Positions 42,981 through 53,385 are shown, counted from the first letter of the stretch. The stretch is 64,000 bases of DNA from Candidatus Saccharimonadota bacterium (GCA_029288485.1 JARIHC010000004.1:62001-126000), one strand, 5' to 3'. Translations and numbers: made by a program. The notes: generated by a model from the letters alone, not told the origin.

Positions 42981-44555
42981 TTAATTAGCAGAAGATGTGC
43001 TAGAAGTAGTAGCTACACCGCTGTTAGCATGGTCACTTCCAAGCAAAATGATGAAATCAGCATCATACTTGTTGGCGTATGGATTAGTGGTAGTGAAATG
43101 ATTGCCAAACAGCTTCGTTAGAAGTTTTTTAGTGGCTGGCTTTTTGTTGTCTGAGTTGTCAATAATGGTTGTGGTGGATTGATTGCTTAACGCGTCGCCT
43201 ATATCAATTACATTTAGATCCTTAACGCGAAGTTTAGTGCGTTCCTGGGAAGCTAAGCCAGAGACCCCGGTAGCGTTCAAAACCACGACACCAGCGTTTT
43301 CACGGACTACTGGATTGGAAGAGGTTTGCTGATTTACAAAGGCCTGAATAGCGCTAAAGTCGTCTATCCCAGCTTTTGGTATTAGAGCAGATTCGCCGTC
43401 AGCAGTAGTGTAGCTAGTAAGCAAGTTCTTACCGTCAGCGTCATTAAGACTTAACGATTTTATATTCTTAGAGTTGATGGTTTTACTAATATCGTATAAA
43501 CGGTGCACCTCGCCTAGTTTGAAGTCGGTTTTGACGTTGCCGCCTACGCTATCAAATAAACTAGTCAATTTGGCTGGATTAGCAATTACGCCTGGTGTTA
43601 GAGCTTTGTTTTTAAGAGCAATAAGCATTTGGCGTTGGTCATCAGTACGCGTAAAGTCAGCATTTGCAAATCCATATGAACCGTAAGCGTCGCCGCGAGC
43701 ACGAGCTAGATCAAGCGCTTGCTCGCCATTTAAGGTGTGAGGGCCGTTCGTTAATCGCACCAACGGACCATGAGTTTTATAATCTATACTAGGGTCATAC
43801 AGACCTCGAGGGTCGTCGCTTTGAACATTGAATTTTATACCACCCACAGCGTTAACTGAGTCGCGCAGAGCGTTATAGTTAACTAGAGCGTAATAGTCGA
43901 TTGGCATACCAAAGTTGTCATGGACGACCTTTTCCAGCAAGCCCATACCGCCGGCAGGGTAACCCGGTTCGTTAAAATGGTCTTCTTGGCCGACTACATA
44001 CGCGGCATTAATCTTTTGATGGCCGCCGCCGGGAATATCCACCCATAAGTCACGCGGGATACTCATAAGAAAAGCTGTGTGATTCCTAGTATCAATACTG
44101 GCAATCATGATGGAGTCTGTTAAGTTACCGCCCTGATGTCCGGGATCATCAGCTGAGTTACCGGCTAGCAATATATTAACCCGCCCACGATTTTCGCCTC
44201 GTAATTTCGTGCTGTGCAGAGCGCCGAAGATGCTGCCGCCAAATAGCTTGTGGGCGTTATATATAAATTTAGCAGCAACAAACAAACCAATTAAGGCGCC
44301 AATAATAAATATCGTTAACAAGGCGCGTTTGAGTCTGCGACGGCTAAACATGCGACGTAAGCGCCCCTGTTTACTGGCTGGGTGCTTAGAGCCAAAACGA
44401 GACCTAGCGCCTGTATCAGTTTTATAAGACGGCAAGGTCATACCAACTCCAGGGAAATCCTTGGCCTGCTGCTTGACCATGATTATATCCTGGCCGGGTC
44501 GCGGTCTGGCAGATCCGTTTATAGGCGGTGTGCGATGAGGTTTTTTTGGTGGCAT
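42981..44555 (-). CDS. LytR-CpsA-Psr (LCP) family protein with LytR_C domain
   Basis: 524 residues. A basic cytoplasmic N-terminus (about 1-80) leads to one TM helix (about 80-103). The LCP domain has NILLAGNSADDPGHQGGNLTDSIMI, MSIPRDLWVDIPG, KINAAYVVG and LARARGDAYGSYGFANADFTRTDDQRQ. A LytR_C-like domain (VVVLNATGVSGLASQ) follows. LCP enzymes attach glycopolymers from polyprenyl carriers to peptidoglycan or other acceptors. The surrounding GT2, GT-C-like and flippase-like genes support a surface-glycan role. Confidence 0.9.
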   Translation of the reverse strand: MPPKKPHRTPPINGSARPRPGQDIIMVKQQAKDFPGVGMTLPSYKTDTGARSRFGSKHPASKQGRLRRMFSRRRLKRALLTIFIIGALIGLFVAAKFIYNAHKLFGGSIFGALHSTKLRGENRGRVNILLAGNSADDPGHQGGNLTDSIMIASIDTRNHTAFLMSIPRDLWVDIPGGGHQKINAAYVVGQEDHFNEPGYPAGGMGLLEKVVHDNFGMPIDYYALVNYNALRDSVNAVGGIKFNVQSDDPRGLYDPSIDYKTHGPLVRLTNGPHTLNGEQALDLARARGDAYGSYGFANADFTRTDDQRQMLIALKNKALTPGVIANPAKLTSLFDSVGGNVKTDFKLGEVHRLYDISKTINSKNIKSLSLNDADGKNLLTSYTTADGESALIPKAGIDDFSAIQAFVNQQTSSNPVVRENAGVVVLNATGVSGLASQERTKLRVKDLNVIDIGDALSNQSTTTIIDNSDNKKPATKKLLTKLFGNHFTTTNPYANKYDADFIILLGSDHANSGVATTSSTSSAN

Positions 44556-44699
44556 TGAGATTAAGCTTCATTATAACGGTTTCATAGGCTCCATGCGAGT
44601 GTTTTAGACACTTAAGCCTAATCGCACCCGCTGAGAGCCAGCTTAAAGAAGTAAACTCTCTTTGGGGCTAGATATCGTATACTGTAACTAGTCTGAGTT

Positions 44700-45650
44700 A
44701 TGAAATTAGTTATTCAAGTCCCCTGTTTAAATGAAGAGGCCACGCTGCCGCTAGTACTTGAGACTATCCCCAAGAAAATTGAGGGAGTAGATGATATCGA
44801 GGTCTTGATCATCGATGACGGGTCCACCGACAACACAATGGAAGTGGCTAAAAAGCATGGTGTTAAGCATTTTGTGCACCATGCCCGCAACCAAGGACTG
44901 GGTCGATCTTTCCACGACGGGGTTATGAAGGCGTTAGAAATGGGCGCCGATATAGTGGTCAACACCGATGGCGACAACCAATACCCCCAGGATCGCATAG
45001 GCGATTTAGTTAAACCAATCTTAAATGGCGATGCCGACATTGTGATTGCCGACCGCCAGACGCACAAAATCGAACATTTTTCCCGGTTTAAAAAAGTGTT
45101 GCAAAGATGGGGCAGTGCCGTAGTTAATAAGGCCGCTGCCACCAGGCTTCCAGATGCCGCCAGCGGCTTCCGCGCCTACAGCCGCGAATCACTGATGCGC
45201 CTAAACACTATCACTCGTTTTAGCTACTGTACCGAAACGATCATTCAAGCTGGCAACAAAGGTCTACATATAGAATCGGTTGAGGTTGACACCAATCCTA
45301 AGCTGCGCGAATCACGCCTGTTTAAGTCAACTAGCGAACACGTACTCAAATCTGGCGTCACTATTGTCCGCGCCTTTATTATGTATAAGCCCTATATGTT
45401 GTTTGGCTCGCTTGCCTTTATCCTCTTTATGCTTGGACTAATTCCATTTGCCAGGTTTATTGCTTTTAGCCTCCGCGACGGCTCCACAGCCGGCCACATT
45501 CAATCCTTACTAGTTGGATCCTTGCTGATGATTACGGCCTTTTTGTGTATTGTTTTGAACGTTATAGCTGATTTAATTCGCATTAACCGCGTTCTTATTG
45601 AAGATAACCTCGAACACACCAAGCGCCAGCGCTTTGACGGCAACAAATAG
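44700..45650 (+). CDS. GT2 glycosyltransferase, DPM/undecaprenyl-P-sugar type
   Basis: 316 residues. GT2 domain: IQVPCLNEEATLPLVLETI, EVLIIDDGSTDNT, NTDGDNQYPQD (DxD), and DAASGFRAYSRES. Two C-terminal TM helices (about 225-245, 260-285). The pattern fits dolichol-phosphate-mannose-synthase-like enzymes that load sugar on polyprenyl phosphate for GT-C transferases, two of which may be encoded at 21880 and 45652. TATACT (44678-44683) is a likely -10. The 144-nt gap upstream shows only a weak hairpin. Confidence 0.85.
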   Translation: MKLVIQVPCLNEEATLPLVLETIPKKIEGVDDIEVLIIDDGSTDNTMEVAKKHGVKHFVHHARNQGLGRSFHDGVMKALEMGADIVVNTDGDNQYPQDRIGDLVKPILNGDADIVIADRQTHKIEHFSRFKKVLQRWGSAVVNKAAATRLPDAASGFRAYSRESLMRLNTITRFSYCTETIIQAGNKGLHIESVEVDTNPKLRESRLFKSTSEHVLKSGVTIVRAFIMYKPYMLFGSLAFILFMLGLIPFARFIAFSLRDGSTAGHIQSLLVGSLLMITAFLCIVLNVIADLIRINRVLIEDNLEHTKRQRFDGNK

Positions 45651-45651
45651 A

Positions 45652-47166
45652 TTACGTGCCATGGTGGCCCATAAAGGCCGTCGGGTCGCTGTTGCCGGGC
45701 ACTAGAGGTCCGATAGTTTTTTGTACAGCATGATTAACGTTTATAACTGTTGAATTAGGCCAGTACCAAATGTCGTAGCTACGCAAAATGTATGTCAGCG
45801 CACCACCGCCCCATAGCATACAAATGAGCACTGCGCCTGCCAAAAAAACTTTTGCCTGCACACGAGATTTCAAATACGTATTAGCACCCAACGCCAGGAT
45901 CACTAAAAGTAAAGGATAAATTGGTATTAGATAGCGGCCGTTTAAGGCGACTGGCTGGCCAGTTTGCACAAATGAATGGTACTCGTCAACCCACAGTGCG
46001 GTCGTGTAAATTGCTGCAACTAATATAAACAGCAACAAAACATGGTGGTTATAATGCCGCCCGATACGTTTCCAAACAATGACCGTGGCCAACAGAGCCG
46101 ACAGCGAAAAGATTATGGCGCTAATAGCCGGTACTGCAAATGGCCCCCTGGTCGCAAAGGTTGTAGCCGGACCATCGACTGCAAAAAATGTTCTAAACCA
46201 CATTCCATAAAACCAGTCAGCCGTAAAAACCAGAGGACTGGACGAAGCAGTTGCAGGTTTCATCTGGGCATACTTGTGATCTCGATTCCATGGTCCGTAG
46301 GCGCTGCACTGATCAACACTAAGCACTTCATCGCAGCTAGGCACCGGCTTGTGATACCTGGCTATATTTACGCTGTAGCGTTGCATGAATAAGCCGAATG
46401 ACACCAGCAATAACGCACTTAATAAATACGTTGTAAGTTTGGAGGGCATCTTTAATTTGTGTGCTGGCCGGATTTGCCAGAAGCGCACTATCACAAACAC
46501 TGCGGCTGCTAGCAACACTGGCAAGAAGGCATATTTAATCAAGCTGATCAACAACCCCAACGACACCAAAGTTAGCAATAACCGGCCGTCAAGGGGCTGG
46601 CGCTTAGTAAATGCACCAGTGAAATCCAAGGTTAGCAGCAAAAATAAAGCGCTCAGAGGCAGCAGTAAGTTGTCGTAGTTTATTTGCGCTGCTAATAGAG
46701 GTGTTATAGGGATTAATATAAATATGGCTAAGCAAAAATGTACCAGGCTGCGCGAAGCGCCAGTTTTAAGTAATAATTTTCGGTATAAGAACAGCCCCCA
46801 GCCAAACAAACCTATGCTTATAAACCGCAGAAAAATTACTTGTGATGTCTGGTTATTAGTAAGTGCGCTAATTAATCTGTAGGGGAAGCTCATCAGCCAC
46901 TGATACAGATATGATGGATCACGAGCGACCGCCCCAAAAGCGTCCGAACCAGCCGGGTGGCCACTCCAAAAAGGACTGATATGGTTAGCGTACAGCCTAA
47001 TAATTCCGAGGTGAAAATCCTCGTCAAAAGCCATAGGGTAGCGGCCGCTTAACGCTATCCATGCCGCTTCTAACACAAAAAATAGAATTACTAGCCGAAA
47101 CCATTTTTCAGAGGCAACAAAAGACTTCAGGCGACCGGTAAAACTCTGGTGTGTATTTTTAGGCAT
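45652..47166 (-). CDS. Multi-pass membrane protein, GT-C-like
   Basis: 504 residues with roughly ten or eleven TM helices. The first external loop has PMAFDEDFHLGIIRLY, an acidic DED motif placed as in GT-C glycosyltransferases, and a later loop has LWVDEYHSFVQTGQPVALNGRYLIP. It probably transfers sugars from polyprenyl phosphate at the outer face. The family is not certain. It converges with the GT2 gene with a 1-nt gap. TATAAT lies about 23 bases before the ATG. Confidence 0.55.
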   Translation of the reverse strand: MPKNTHQSFTGRLKSFVASEKWFRLVILFFVLEAAWIALSGRYPMAFDEDFHLGIIRLYANHISPFWSGHPAGSDAFGAVARDPSYLYQWLMSFPYRLISALTNNQTSQVIFLRFISIGLFGWGLFLYRKLLLKTGASRSLVHFCLAIFILIPITPLLAAQINYDNLLLPLSALFLLLTLDFTGAFTKRQPLDGRLLLTLVSLGLLISLIKYAFLPVLLAAAVFVIVRFWQIRPAHKLKMPSKLTTYLLSALLLVSFGLFMQRYSVNIARYHKPVPSCDEVLSVDQCSAYGPWNRDHKYAQMKPATASSSPLVFTADWFYGMWFRTFFAVDGPATTFATRGPFAVPAISAIIFSLSALLATVIVWKRIGRHYNHHVLLLFILVAAIYTTALWVDEYHSFVQTGQPVALNGRYLIPIYPLLLVILALGANTYLKSRVQAKVFLAGAVLICMLWGGGALTYILRSYDIWYWPNSTVINVNHAVQKTIGPLVPGNSDPTAFMGHHGT

Positions 47167-47240
47167 AATCTTGGCTCAATGAACCTTATTATACAGGCCA
47201 AACTTATGAACGGCTGATATCATGATAGAATTAACGCATC

Positions 47241-48143
47241 ATGCGACTTTTAAAGAATAAATATATTAAAAACGCCCTTATAGTGTTGATCCTGCTATTA
47301 ACACTTGGCGCATTCATACATTTTTTTACTACGCATCCGCAGTATTGGCATGACCTTAGGCGAGTTAGTCCTTGGTGGATAGTGGCGGTTATCGCTCTAA
47401 ACATCCCTATGGTCGGCTTATTGGTCTTTATTTACGACACATGTTTGGCACTCTGTGGCAAACGCTTGGAATGGAAAGAAAATTTTTTACTAACTAGCTA
47501 CTCTTCAATTATTAACTTCTTCGGTCCTTTGCAAAGTGGGCCAGGTGTCCGAGCTGCCTATCTTAAAACTCGTCATAAGGTCCGCCTACGCGACTACGGG
47601 CTAGCCACCTTGCTGTATTACGGCATGTTTGCTTTCTTTAGCGCCTTATTTTTGCTGGTAGGCACCAGACCTTGGTGGCAAACACTACTCGCTATGACGG
47701 CCGTGGCAGCGGGCAGCTGGTTGGTGTTTCGCTACTTCGCTAAGCACGATAAAAAGCCTGCCGATTCGCAGTTTCATATGAGAGCTAATCTGGTGTTAAA
47801 GCTGGCGATACTGGCATTTTTACAAGTTTTACTAACCGCCATAACTTATTGGGTAGAGCTAAGAGCTGTGAATCCTCATATAGGATGGGGACAGGCTATG
47901 TCTTATGCTGGCGCCGCCAACTTCGCTTTATTCGTGTCTCTCACCCCAGACGCTATTGGTTTCCGCGAGGCCTTCCTGCTGTTTTCGCAACACCTGCACC
48001 ATGTGTCAACTGCAAACATTATTAGCGCCAATGTCATAGACCGCACCAGCTATGTGCTTTTCTTGGCATTGCTGTTTTTGATTGTGCTGGCTACGCACGC
48101 CAAAGACCGTCTTAAAATCCGCGGCTTAAAATCTCTCAGCTAA
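47241..48143 (+). CDS. Flippase-like membrane protein (UPF0104 / LPG synthase TM domain)
   Basis: 300 residues with seven or eight TM helices. FFGPLQSGPGVRAAYLKTRH and SLTPDAIGFREAFLLF are the family-type motifs. Paralogue of the 38299 gene. Likely a lipid or lipid-linked-glycan translocation role, given the GT2 and GT-C-like neighbours. TAGAAT (47226-47231) ends 9 bases before the ATG. Confidence 0.7.
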   Translation: MRLLKNKYIKNALIVLILLLTLGAFIHFFTTHPQYWHDLRRVSPWWIVAVIALNIPMVGLLVFIYDTCLALCGKRLEWKENFLLTSYSSIINFFGPLQSGPGVRAAYLKTRHKVRLRDYGLATLLYYGMFAFFSALFLLVGTRPWWQTLLAMTAVAAGSWLVFRYFAKHDKKPADSQFHMRANLVLKLAILAFLQVLLTAITYWVELRAVNPHIGWGQAMSYAGAANFALFVSLTPDAIGFREAFLLFSQHLHHVSTANIISANVIDRTSYVLFLALLFLIVLATHAKDRLKIRGLKSLS

Positions 48144-48173
48144 CTTTCATCTGACACTTTATAATAAGAACGT

Positions 48174-48851
48174 ATGCGGATTTTAGTTATAGAAGATGAG
48201 CCTAAGATCGCCAGAGCCGTCAAGCAGGGCCTAGAGCTCAAAGGTTTCGCCGTAGACATTGTGAGCGACGCTGAGAGTGGCTTATCTTATGGTACTGATC
48301 CCAGTTACGACGTTGTCGTTTTGGATCGAATGCTGCCAGGCAAGATGGACGGTGTAGAGTTGTGCCGCAAACTGCGCGACGATGGCATAAATACTCCTGT
48401 GATTATGCTGACCGCCCGCGGCACTATTGGCGACCGCGTCGAAGGGCTAGATAGCGGCGCCGACGACTACTTAGTGAAACCGTTTTCGTTCGATGAGTTA
48501 ACCGCGCGGGTGCGAGCGCTGCTGCGCCGTCCCGCCAATCAGGTAGGCACTGAACTTAAAGTAGGTGATCTTAGCCTAGACACCAATAATTATGCCGTAA
48601 AGCGCGGCAAAACACCGGTAAAATTATCACATAAAGAATTTGCGCTATTAGAGTATTTAATGCATCATCCAGGACAAGTTATCACTAAAGATATGATTAT
48701 TAACCACGTGTGGGACGAGGATGCCGACATTTTGCCCAATACTGTTGAGGTTTATATTGGCTACTTGCGCAATAAAATCGACCGACCATTTTCTAAGCAG
48801 AAGCCGCTCTTACACACTCTGCGTGGCTTTGGATACAAATTGGAAGCCTAA
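48174..48851 (+). CDS. OmpR-family response regulator
   Basis: 225 residues, standard length. Receiver: LVIEDEPKIARAVKQGL, VVLDRMLPGKMDGV (phospho-Asp), MLTARG, DYLVKPFSFDEL. Output domain: KLSHKEFALLEYLMHHPGQ, and NTVEVYIGYLRNKIDRPF with the C-terminal RGFGYKL hairpin. TATAAT (48160-48165) ends 8 bases before the ATG. Paired with the kinase that begins 3 nt later. Confidence 0.94.
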   Translation: MRILVIEDEPKIARAVKQGLELKGFAVDIVSDAESGLSYGTDPSYDVVVLDRMLPGKMDGVELCRKLRDDGINTPVIMLTARGTIGDRVEGLDSGADDYLVKPFSFDELTARVRALLRRPANQVGTELKVGDLSLDTNNYAVKRGKTPVKLSHKEFALLEYLMHHPGQVITKDMIINHVWDEDADILPNTVEVYIGYLRNKIDRPFSKQKPLLHTLRGFGYKLEA

Positions 48852-48854
48852 GCA

Positions 48855-49886
48855 ATGTTTCGCTCGGCCACTTTCAAGCTCACTATGTGGTATCTAGCTA
48901 TTGTTATGGCTATAAGCTTAATTTTTAGCGGCGTGCTTTATAGCGTTGCCACCGGAGAACTGGACCGAGGCCTAAATAACGAGAGTCGGCGAATATCTCG
49001 CCAGTTTCCCGTATTTGAGGGAAATCCCGTGCTTCGCCCAGGTGTGGATTATGACAATGGGGCACACCGAATTTTACTGCGCTTAGTAGGTTTTAACATT
49101 ATCGTTCTAGTAGGAGCTGGCTGGGCAAGTTACTGGCTGGCACGGCGCACCTTGCAACCAATAGAAGAGGCTCATGAGCAACAAAAACGTTTTACGGCTG
49201 ACGTCAGCCATGAACTAAGGACACCATTAACAGCCCTCAAAATGGAAACCGAAGTTGCCCTTATGAACAGTAAAAACGGCAAAAAAGAACTTGCGTCGGT
49301 ACTAACCAGCAACCTGGAAGAGGCTAGTAAATTGGAAAATTTAATCAATAACTTATTACGATTGACGCGACTAGAAGCAGGCGAGCTACAGCAACAATTC
49401 ACAGCACTAGATAGCCGAGAGTTAGCCCAAGCAGCTATAACCCAGACTGAAAGACTAGCTAAAGAACGCGAAATTAAGATTCAAACAGATTTAGCGCAAG
49501 TTTTCGTTAATGGTGATAAAGACAGCCTTACTCAGTTATTAGTCATACTGCTTGATAACGCTGTTAAGTACAGCCCCTCTGGAGCGACAGTAACCTTATC
49601 AATCAAAACGATAAACGACGAGACTGCCTTCGAAGTAGCAGATCAGGGTAGCGGCATGAAGCGCGAAACTCTAGAGCGTGTTTTTGACAGGTTTTACCGC
49701 GGCGAAGATGACTCCCGCAACAAAACATCGTCGGATGGTTTCGGGTTGGGTCTTAGTATCGCTAAAATGATAGCCGATATACATCATGGGTCTATTACGC
49801 TTGAAAGTCGCCCCGGTCAGGGTACTACTGCCAGCTTTGTTCTACCGACAGCCAATTCGGTTAATCAAGGTGAAAAAAGCCAGTAG
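48855..49886 (+). CDS. Membrane sensor histidine kinase
   Basis: 343 residues. Two TM helices (about 8-28 and 75-95) bracket a short external loop of about 45 residues, too small for a classic sensor domain. HisKA has FTADVSHELRTPLTALKME. The HATPase has LLDNAVKYSPSG, DQGSGMK, FDRFYRGED and GFGLGLSIA. Cognate of the preceding OmpR regulator. Probably senses envelope state or a membrane signal. Confidence 0.92.
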   Translation: MFRSATFKLTMWYLAIVMAISLIFSGVLYSVATGELDRGLNNESRRISRQFPVFEGNPVLRPGVDYDNGAHRILLRLVGFNIIVLVGAGWASYWLARRTLQPIEEAHEQQKRFTADVSHELRTPLTALKMETEVALMNSKNGKKELASVLTSNLEEASKLENLINNLLRLTRLEAGELQQQFTALDSRELAQAAITQTERLAKEREIKIQTDLAQVFVNGDKDSLTQLLVILLDNAVKYSPSGATVTLSIKTINDETAFEVADQGSGMKRETLERVFDRFYRGEDDSRNKTSSDGFGLGLSIAKMIADIHHGSITLESRPGQGTTASFVLPTANSVNQGEKSQ

Positions 49887-49939
49887 CTTGGGCCGCGGGT
49901 TGCATTCTTGGCCTACATCTGGTAGTTTACTAGGTTATA

Positions 49940-51571
49940 ATGAGTGCTGAAATTTTAGACTCACCAGCCGCCGAGTCATTTAGATGTCACGATGGAAGCG
50001 GCAAGGAACTCTTCCCAGTAGAGCAAATGGTAGCAGCAGCCGGTCTAGCACGACTCCTCGCTCCCGAACTAAAGCGTCCTTTACGCAAAGAAGGTATGCT
50101 GAACGAAGACGTCTCGGATTTGTCACGCATTTTAGAAACTGCCCACTGCAGTACGATGGCTCTACAACATTACGGCGGGTATCAAGCGGTCAGAGAGCAA
50201 CGTCGTATCCAGGAAAACGTACAGGCGCGAGTCGAGTTTGGCAAGGCTCAGCTAGTAAGAGACTTCCTTGACCTGAGAGACGCAACATATCGTACAGCGC
50301 CCAACGAGATAGAATACTTTAAGAGAATAGTTATTGCAGAAGAAAGAGAACCAGGGGAACTTGATTACGCCCGAGCCGGCCTATACAGCCAATCTCCTAT
50401 TGTGGATGTAGTGCGCGGAAGCTCGGCCATGCTGCAAGAAAACACCCCCGATAATCTAGAAGATCTAACTAATATAGCTGATTCCTTTGACGCTTTGATG
50501 TTTTTAGAAGGTCAGGCTTTATCCGCACAGTTAATAGACGTATGTCTAGCATTTGGAAGCCACCGAGACCTCAGGACAACCGTATCTATGTCTAAAAAGT
50601 TAGCTAATTTGGCTGTCGACAGCGACAAAGAGCTGCCTGAAAAAGTTATCAATCAGCAAGAAGTTGCAGATAGCATGGTCGACATAACTAAGGCAATTGC
50701 CGGACGCAGCGTTGAGTCAAGAGACAGCAGCGTGGTCATGCAATACATTGATGAGATAACTGGAGCCGCACACGAGCTAACACACGGTCATGTACAAACC
50801 TCCAGCGTGCTGCATCACGTTATAAATAGCCGAGCTTTTCGTTTGAACGGCGGGACCAGAATTATACTGCCTTCCGTTCGTGCTGAAGAAGAAACAGCTA
50901 GTGCTGCGGCAGACCAAACACTCCAGGAGGAAATTATTCCCCAGCCAGCGCCACCAACCCGACCCGAGCCAAAAGAGCAAAAGCCTGATTTTTTCAGCCA
51001 ATACGCCTCTAAGTTCCATGATTTGCTTAATAAAATTAATTGCCGCCAACCAGTTTTGCTGACAGCTAAAGAAATTAAACGGCGCAGTTTGGATGAAGCC
51101 CGCGCGATTTTAGTGAGAGGCGAGCGGGACGATAGCGGAGCGCCTATTATTAATGGCCGATCTAAGTCTGACGCTCAAAGCTTTATATCAAACATTGAAT
51201 TTTTATGCAGTTTCATAACTGAAGCCGGCGACATTGAACGTGCTCGCAAGAAACTTGATGAAGCCGTGTCAGAAAGCTCTAGCGCCAGCAGTAAAATCAG
51301 CTCTTTCTTTGAGGAGGCTGGAGAGAAATTAGACCGCAAAAGTTTATCTCATTTACAAAACAGGGTTCCTGCGCTTCAGCCCATAGAAAATATAATTACA
51401 GACATTCTAAACGAGTGGGATGCCGTTTCTTGGCTGGTTTGGGAGCATTGGCCAGACGGACCTAAAACCTCTCAGCAACTAAGAAAATTATTATTCTTCT
51501 CAGAGCACAACCGAAGGAATGTGGCAGACTCGGCCGATAACTCTGCCCAAGAGAGCGCTGCAGCCGCTTAA
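49940..51571 (+). CDS. Large hypothetical protein
   Basis: 543 residues, soluble, largely helical, not recognised. A Pro-rich linker (PQPAPPTRPEPKEQK, around residue 335) divides it into two parts. No catalytic motif was seen. The ATG sits inside a TATAAT (49936-49941), so that box cannot serve a start there. TTGCAT (49900-49905) with TAGTTT (49923-49928) is a better promoter. Convergent with cyoE, 4-nt gap. Confidence 0.6.
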   Translation: MSAEILDSPAAESFRCHDGSGKELFPVEQMVAAAGLARLLAPELKRPLRKEGMLNEDVSDLSRILETAHCSTMALQHYGGYQAVREQRRIQENVQARVEFGKAQLVRDFLDLRDATYRTAPNEIEYFKRIVIAEEREPGELDYARAGLYSQSPIVDVVRGSSAMLQENTPDNLEDLTNIADSFDALMFLEGQALSAQLIDVCLAFGSHRDLRTTVSMSKKLANLAVDSDKELPEKVINQQEVADSMVDITKAIAGRSVESRDSSVVMQYIDEITGAAHELTHGHVQTSSVLHHVINSRAFRLNGGTRIILPSVRAEEETASAAADQTLQEEIIPQPAPPTRPEPKEQKPDFFSQYASKFHDLLNKINCRQPVLLTAKEIKRRSLDEARAILVRGERDDSGAPIINGRSKSDAQSFISNIEFLCSFITEAGDIERARKKLDEAVSESSSASSKISSFFEEAGEKLDRKSLSHLQNRVPALQPIENIITDILNEWDAVSWLVWEHWPDGPKTSQQLRKLLFFSEHNRRNVADSADNSAQESAAAA

Positions 51572-51575
51572 ATAA

Positions 51576-52421
51576 CTAAACCAAAACGGCAACCAAAAAA
51601 GCCGGTAATATAATTAACGAATATAGAAAAACTCTTTTAGCCCACTGGGTATCGTCTATCGTGGTAAACCCTTGAATACCGCGCACTAACCAGCCTAGAG
51701 CTAGCAAACCCATAATGGCGGCGTATAATTTTCCTGCATAACCATACCAGGCCAGTGCTATTACAGCTATTGTGAAACCCGCCATGTAAGCAATAATCTG
51801 CCATTTGGCAGCTCTTACACTACGCGCAAGTGGTAATACGGGGATGCGGGCTGCGCGGTAATCCTTTATTCGTCTGATGGCAATCGCATAAAAGTGGGGC
51901 ATCTGCCAAAAAGTTAGAATTAAAAATAAGATTAAGGCGCCCGTGTCTAGCTGGTTCGTCACGGCTGTGTAGCCAGCCACCACCGGCGTCGATCCGGATA
52001 CGGTGCCGACAAGCGTACCGTGCCAGCTGCGCCGCTTGCTCCATCCATACAAAATTACGTAGTCTACATAACCGATTACGCCAACCCAAAGCGTCAGCCA
52101 GTTGACCCATAGCGCTAATATCGTGAAGCCTGCTAGGCCTAATACCGCCGCAAGCACAAAAGCATTGCGCGCAGGAATCGTCCCTAGAGCTAGCGCGCGC
52201 CAATTAGTTCGTTCCATGACCTTGTCAATTCGACGGTCAAAATAGTTATTGACTATACAAGCTGAGGCAATTACTAACGCAGTTCCACTTAGTACGGCAA
52301 CTAAAAGCCCTCCGTTAATATGTCGCCCAGCCGCTACCACAAAACCAGCCATAGCAGTCAATAAATTACCATATATAATACCGGGTTTGCACAGCCAGTA
52401 ATACGCTTTAAGCAGCTCCAC
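51576..52421 (-). CDS. cyoE: Protoheme IX farnesyltransferase (heme O synthase)
   Basis: 281 residues, UbiA-type polyprenyltransferase with seven to nine TM helices. The first aspartate motif NNYFDRRIDKVMERT and the second-loop YGWSKRRSWHGTLVGT are those of CtaB/CyoE. It farnesylates heme b to heme O, the high-spin heme of bo3 oxidases. Last gene of the cyo operon, 1 nt after cyoD. Confidence 0.93.
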   Translation of the reverse strand: MELLKAYYWLCKPGIIYGNLLTAMAGFVVAAGRHINGGLLVAVLSGTALVIASACIVNNYFDRRIDKVMERTNWRALALGTIPARNAFVLAAVLGLAGFTILALWVNWLTLWVGVIGYVDYVILYGWSKRRSWHGTLVGTVSGSTPVVAGYTAVTNQLDTGALILFLILTFWQMPHFYAIAIRRIKDYRAARIPVLPLARSVRAAKWQIIAYMAGFTIAVIALAWYGYAGKLYAAIMGLLALGWLVRGIQGFTTIDDTQWAKRVFLYSLIILPAFLVAVLV

Positions 52422-52422
52422 G

Positions 52423-52815
52423 CTACAGGTCGCCTTGACTCTTTAGGTACTTATTAATGAGTTGCGGCGAAGACATCATTCGATAATTTAAGTTAGACAT
52501 TATCCATAGCGAGCCAATTACCACTATCAACACCACTATTACTGCAAAAATTAGAGCCATCAAGTTCCAACGCGGCTTAGACTCACGGCCTACATGTAAG
52601 AAGAATCTGAGCTGCACAAATAGCTGCGCAACAGCTAAAACAACAATCAAGGGAATTAACAAATGATGCGAAAAAGTTCCGTGTTCGGAGTGCACATGTA
52701 AATACACAAAGGCGAAAGCAGTCAAAGTCAAAATAATCGACAGGATGAAACCACTAACGTAAGTTCTTAGGCTGCCTTGGCCCGCTTCGTGCTTAGCGTA
52801 AATTACACGTGTCAT
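52423..52815 (-). CDS. cyoD: Cytochrome bo3-type quinol oxidase subunit IV
   Basis: 130 residues with three TM helices (SGFILSIILTLTAFAFVYLH, HLLIPLIVVLAVAQLFVQLRFFLH, MALIFAVIVVLIVVIGSLWIM). The QLRFFLHVG stretch is typical of CyoD. A small assembly or CuB-stabilising subunit. It abuts cyoC directly. Confidence 0.88.
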   Translation of the reverse strand: MTRVIYAKHEAGQGSLRTYVSGFILSIILTLTAFAFVYLHVHSEHGTFSHHLLIPLIVVLAVAQLFVQLRFFLHVGRESKPRWNLMALIFAVIVVLIVVIGSLWIMSNLNYRMMSSPQLINKYLKSQGDL

Positions 52816-53385
52816 TTATAGAGCTCCTATCAGATATACAATGCTAAATATAAATATCCAGACTACGTCTAGAAAGTGCCAAAACAGACTTAGCATAGTT
52901 AGCTTGCGAACGTTGCCGGTAGTAAGACCCCGCCTAGCAGTTTTATACATCATCACTGCCATCCAGAGCAAACCGGCTGTGATGTGTAAGCCGTGCGTAC
53001 TAACAAGCGTGAAGAAAGCGCTCAAAAAACCGCTCCGGCGCCAGTTATTACCCTCTGCCGCCAAACGGTGAAATTCGCTTAATTCCAGCCCAAGGAAAGC
53101 CACGCCCAACAAGAACGTTAATGCAAACCAAAATAGCACTTGCTTTTTAGAACCCATACGCGCAGATAGCATGCCTAGACCGCAGGTAAAGCTGCTGGTC
53201 AGCAGTATCAGGGTTTCGGTCAAAACAAAAGGTAAACTGAACAATTCGTCACCCCCCGGGCCGCCATAAGTGTTATTCCTTAGTACGGCGAACGTCGCAA
53301 AAAGACTAGCGAACAAAACACAGTCGGTCATCAGGTAAATCCAAAAGCCAGTTAAGGCCTTGGATTCGGCTTCCGGATCGCTCAT
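52816..53385 (-). CDS. cyoC: Cytochrome bo3-type quinol oxidase subunit III
   Basis: 189 residues with five TM helices, typical of CyoC rather than seven-helix CoxC. It begins [24 protein letters not shown], and later has [21 protein letters not shown] and [18 protein letters not shown]. It supports subunit I. The start overlaps the cyoB stop by 4 nt. Confidence 0.92.
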   Translation of the reverse strand: MSDPEAESKALTGFWIYLMTDCVLFASLFATFAVLRNNTYGGPGGDELFSLPFVLTETLILLTSSFTCGLGMLSARMGSKKQVLFWFALTFLLGVAFLGLELSEFHRLAAEGNNWRRSGFLSAFFTLVSTHGLHITAGLLWMAVMMYKTARRGLTTGNVRKLTMLSLFWHFLDVVWIFIFSIVYLIGAL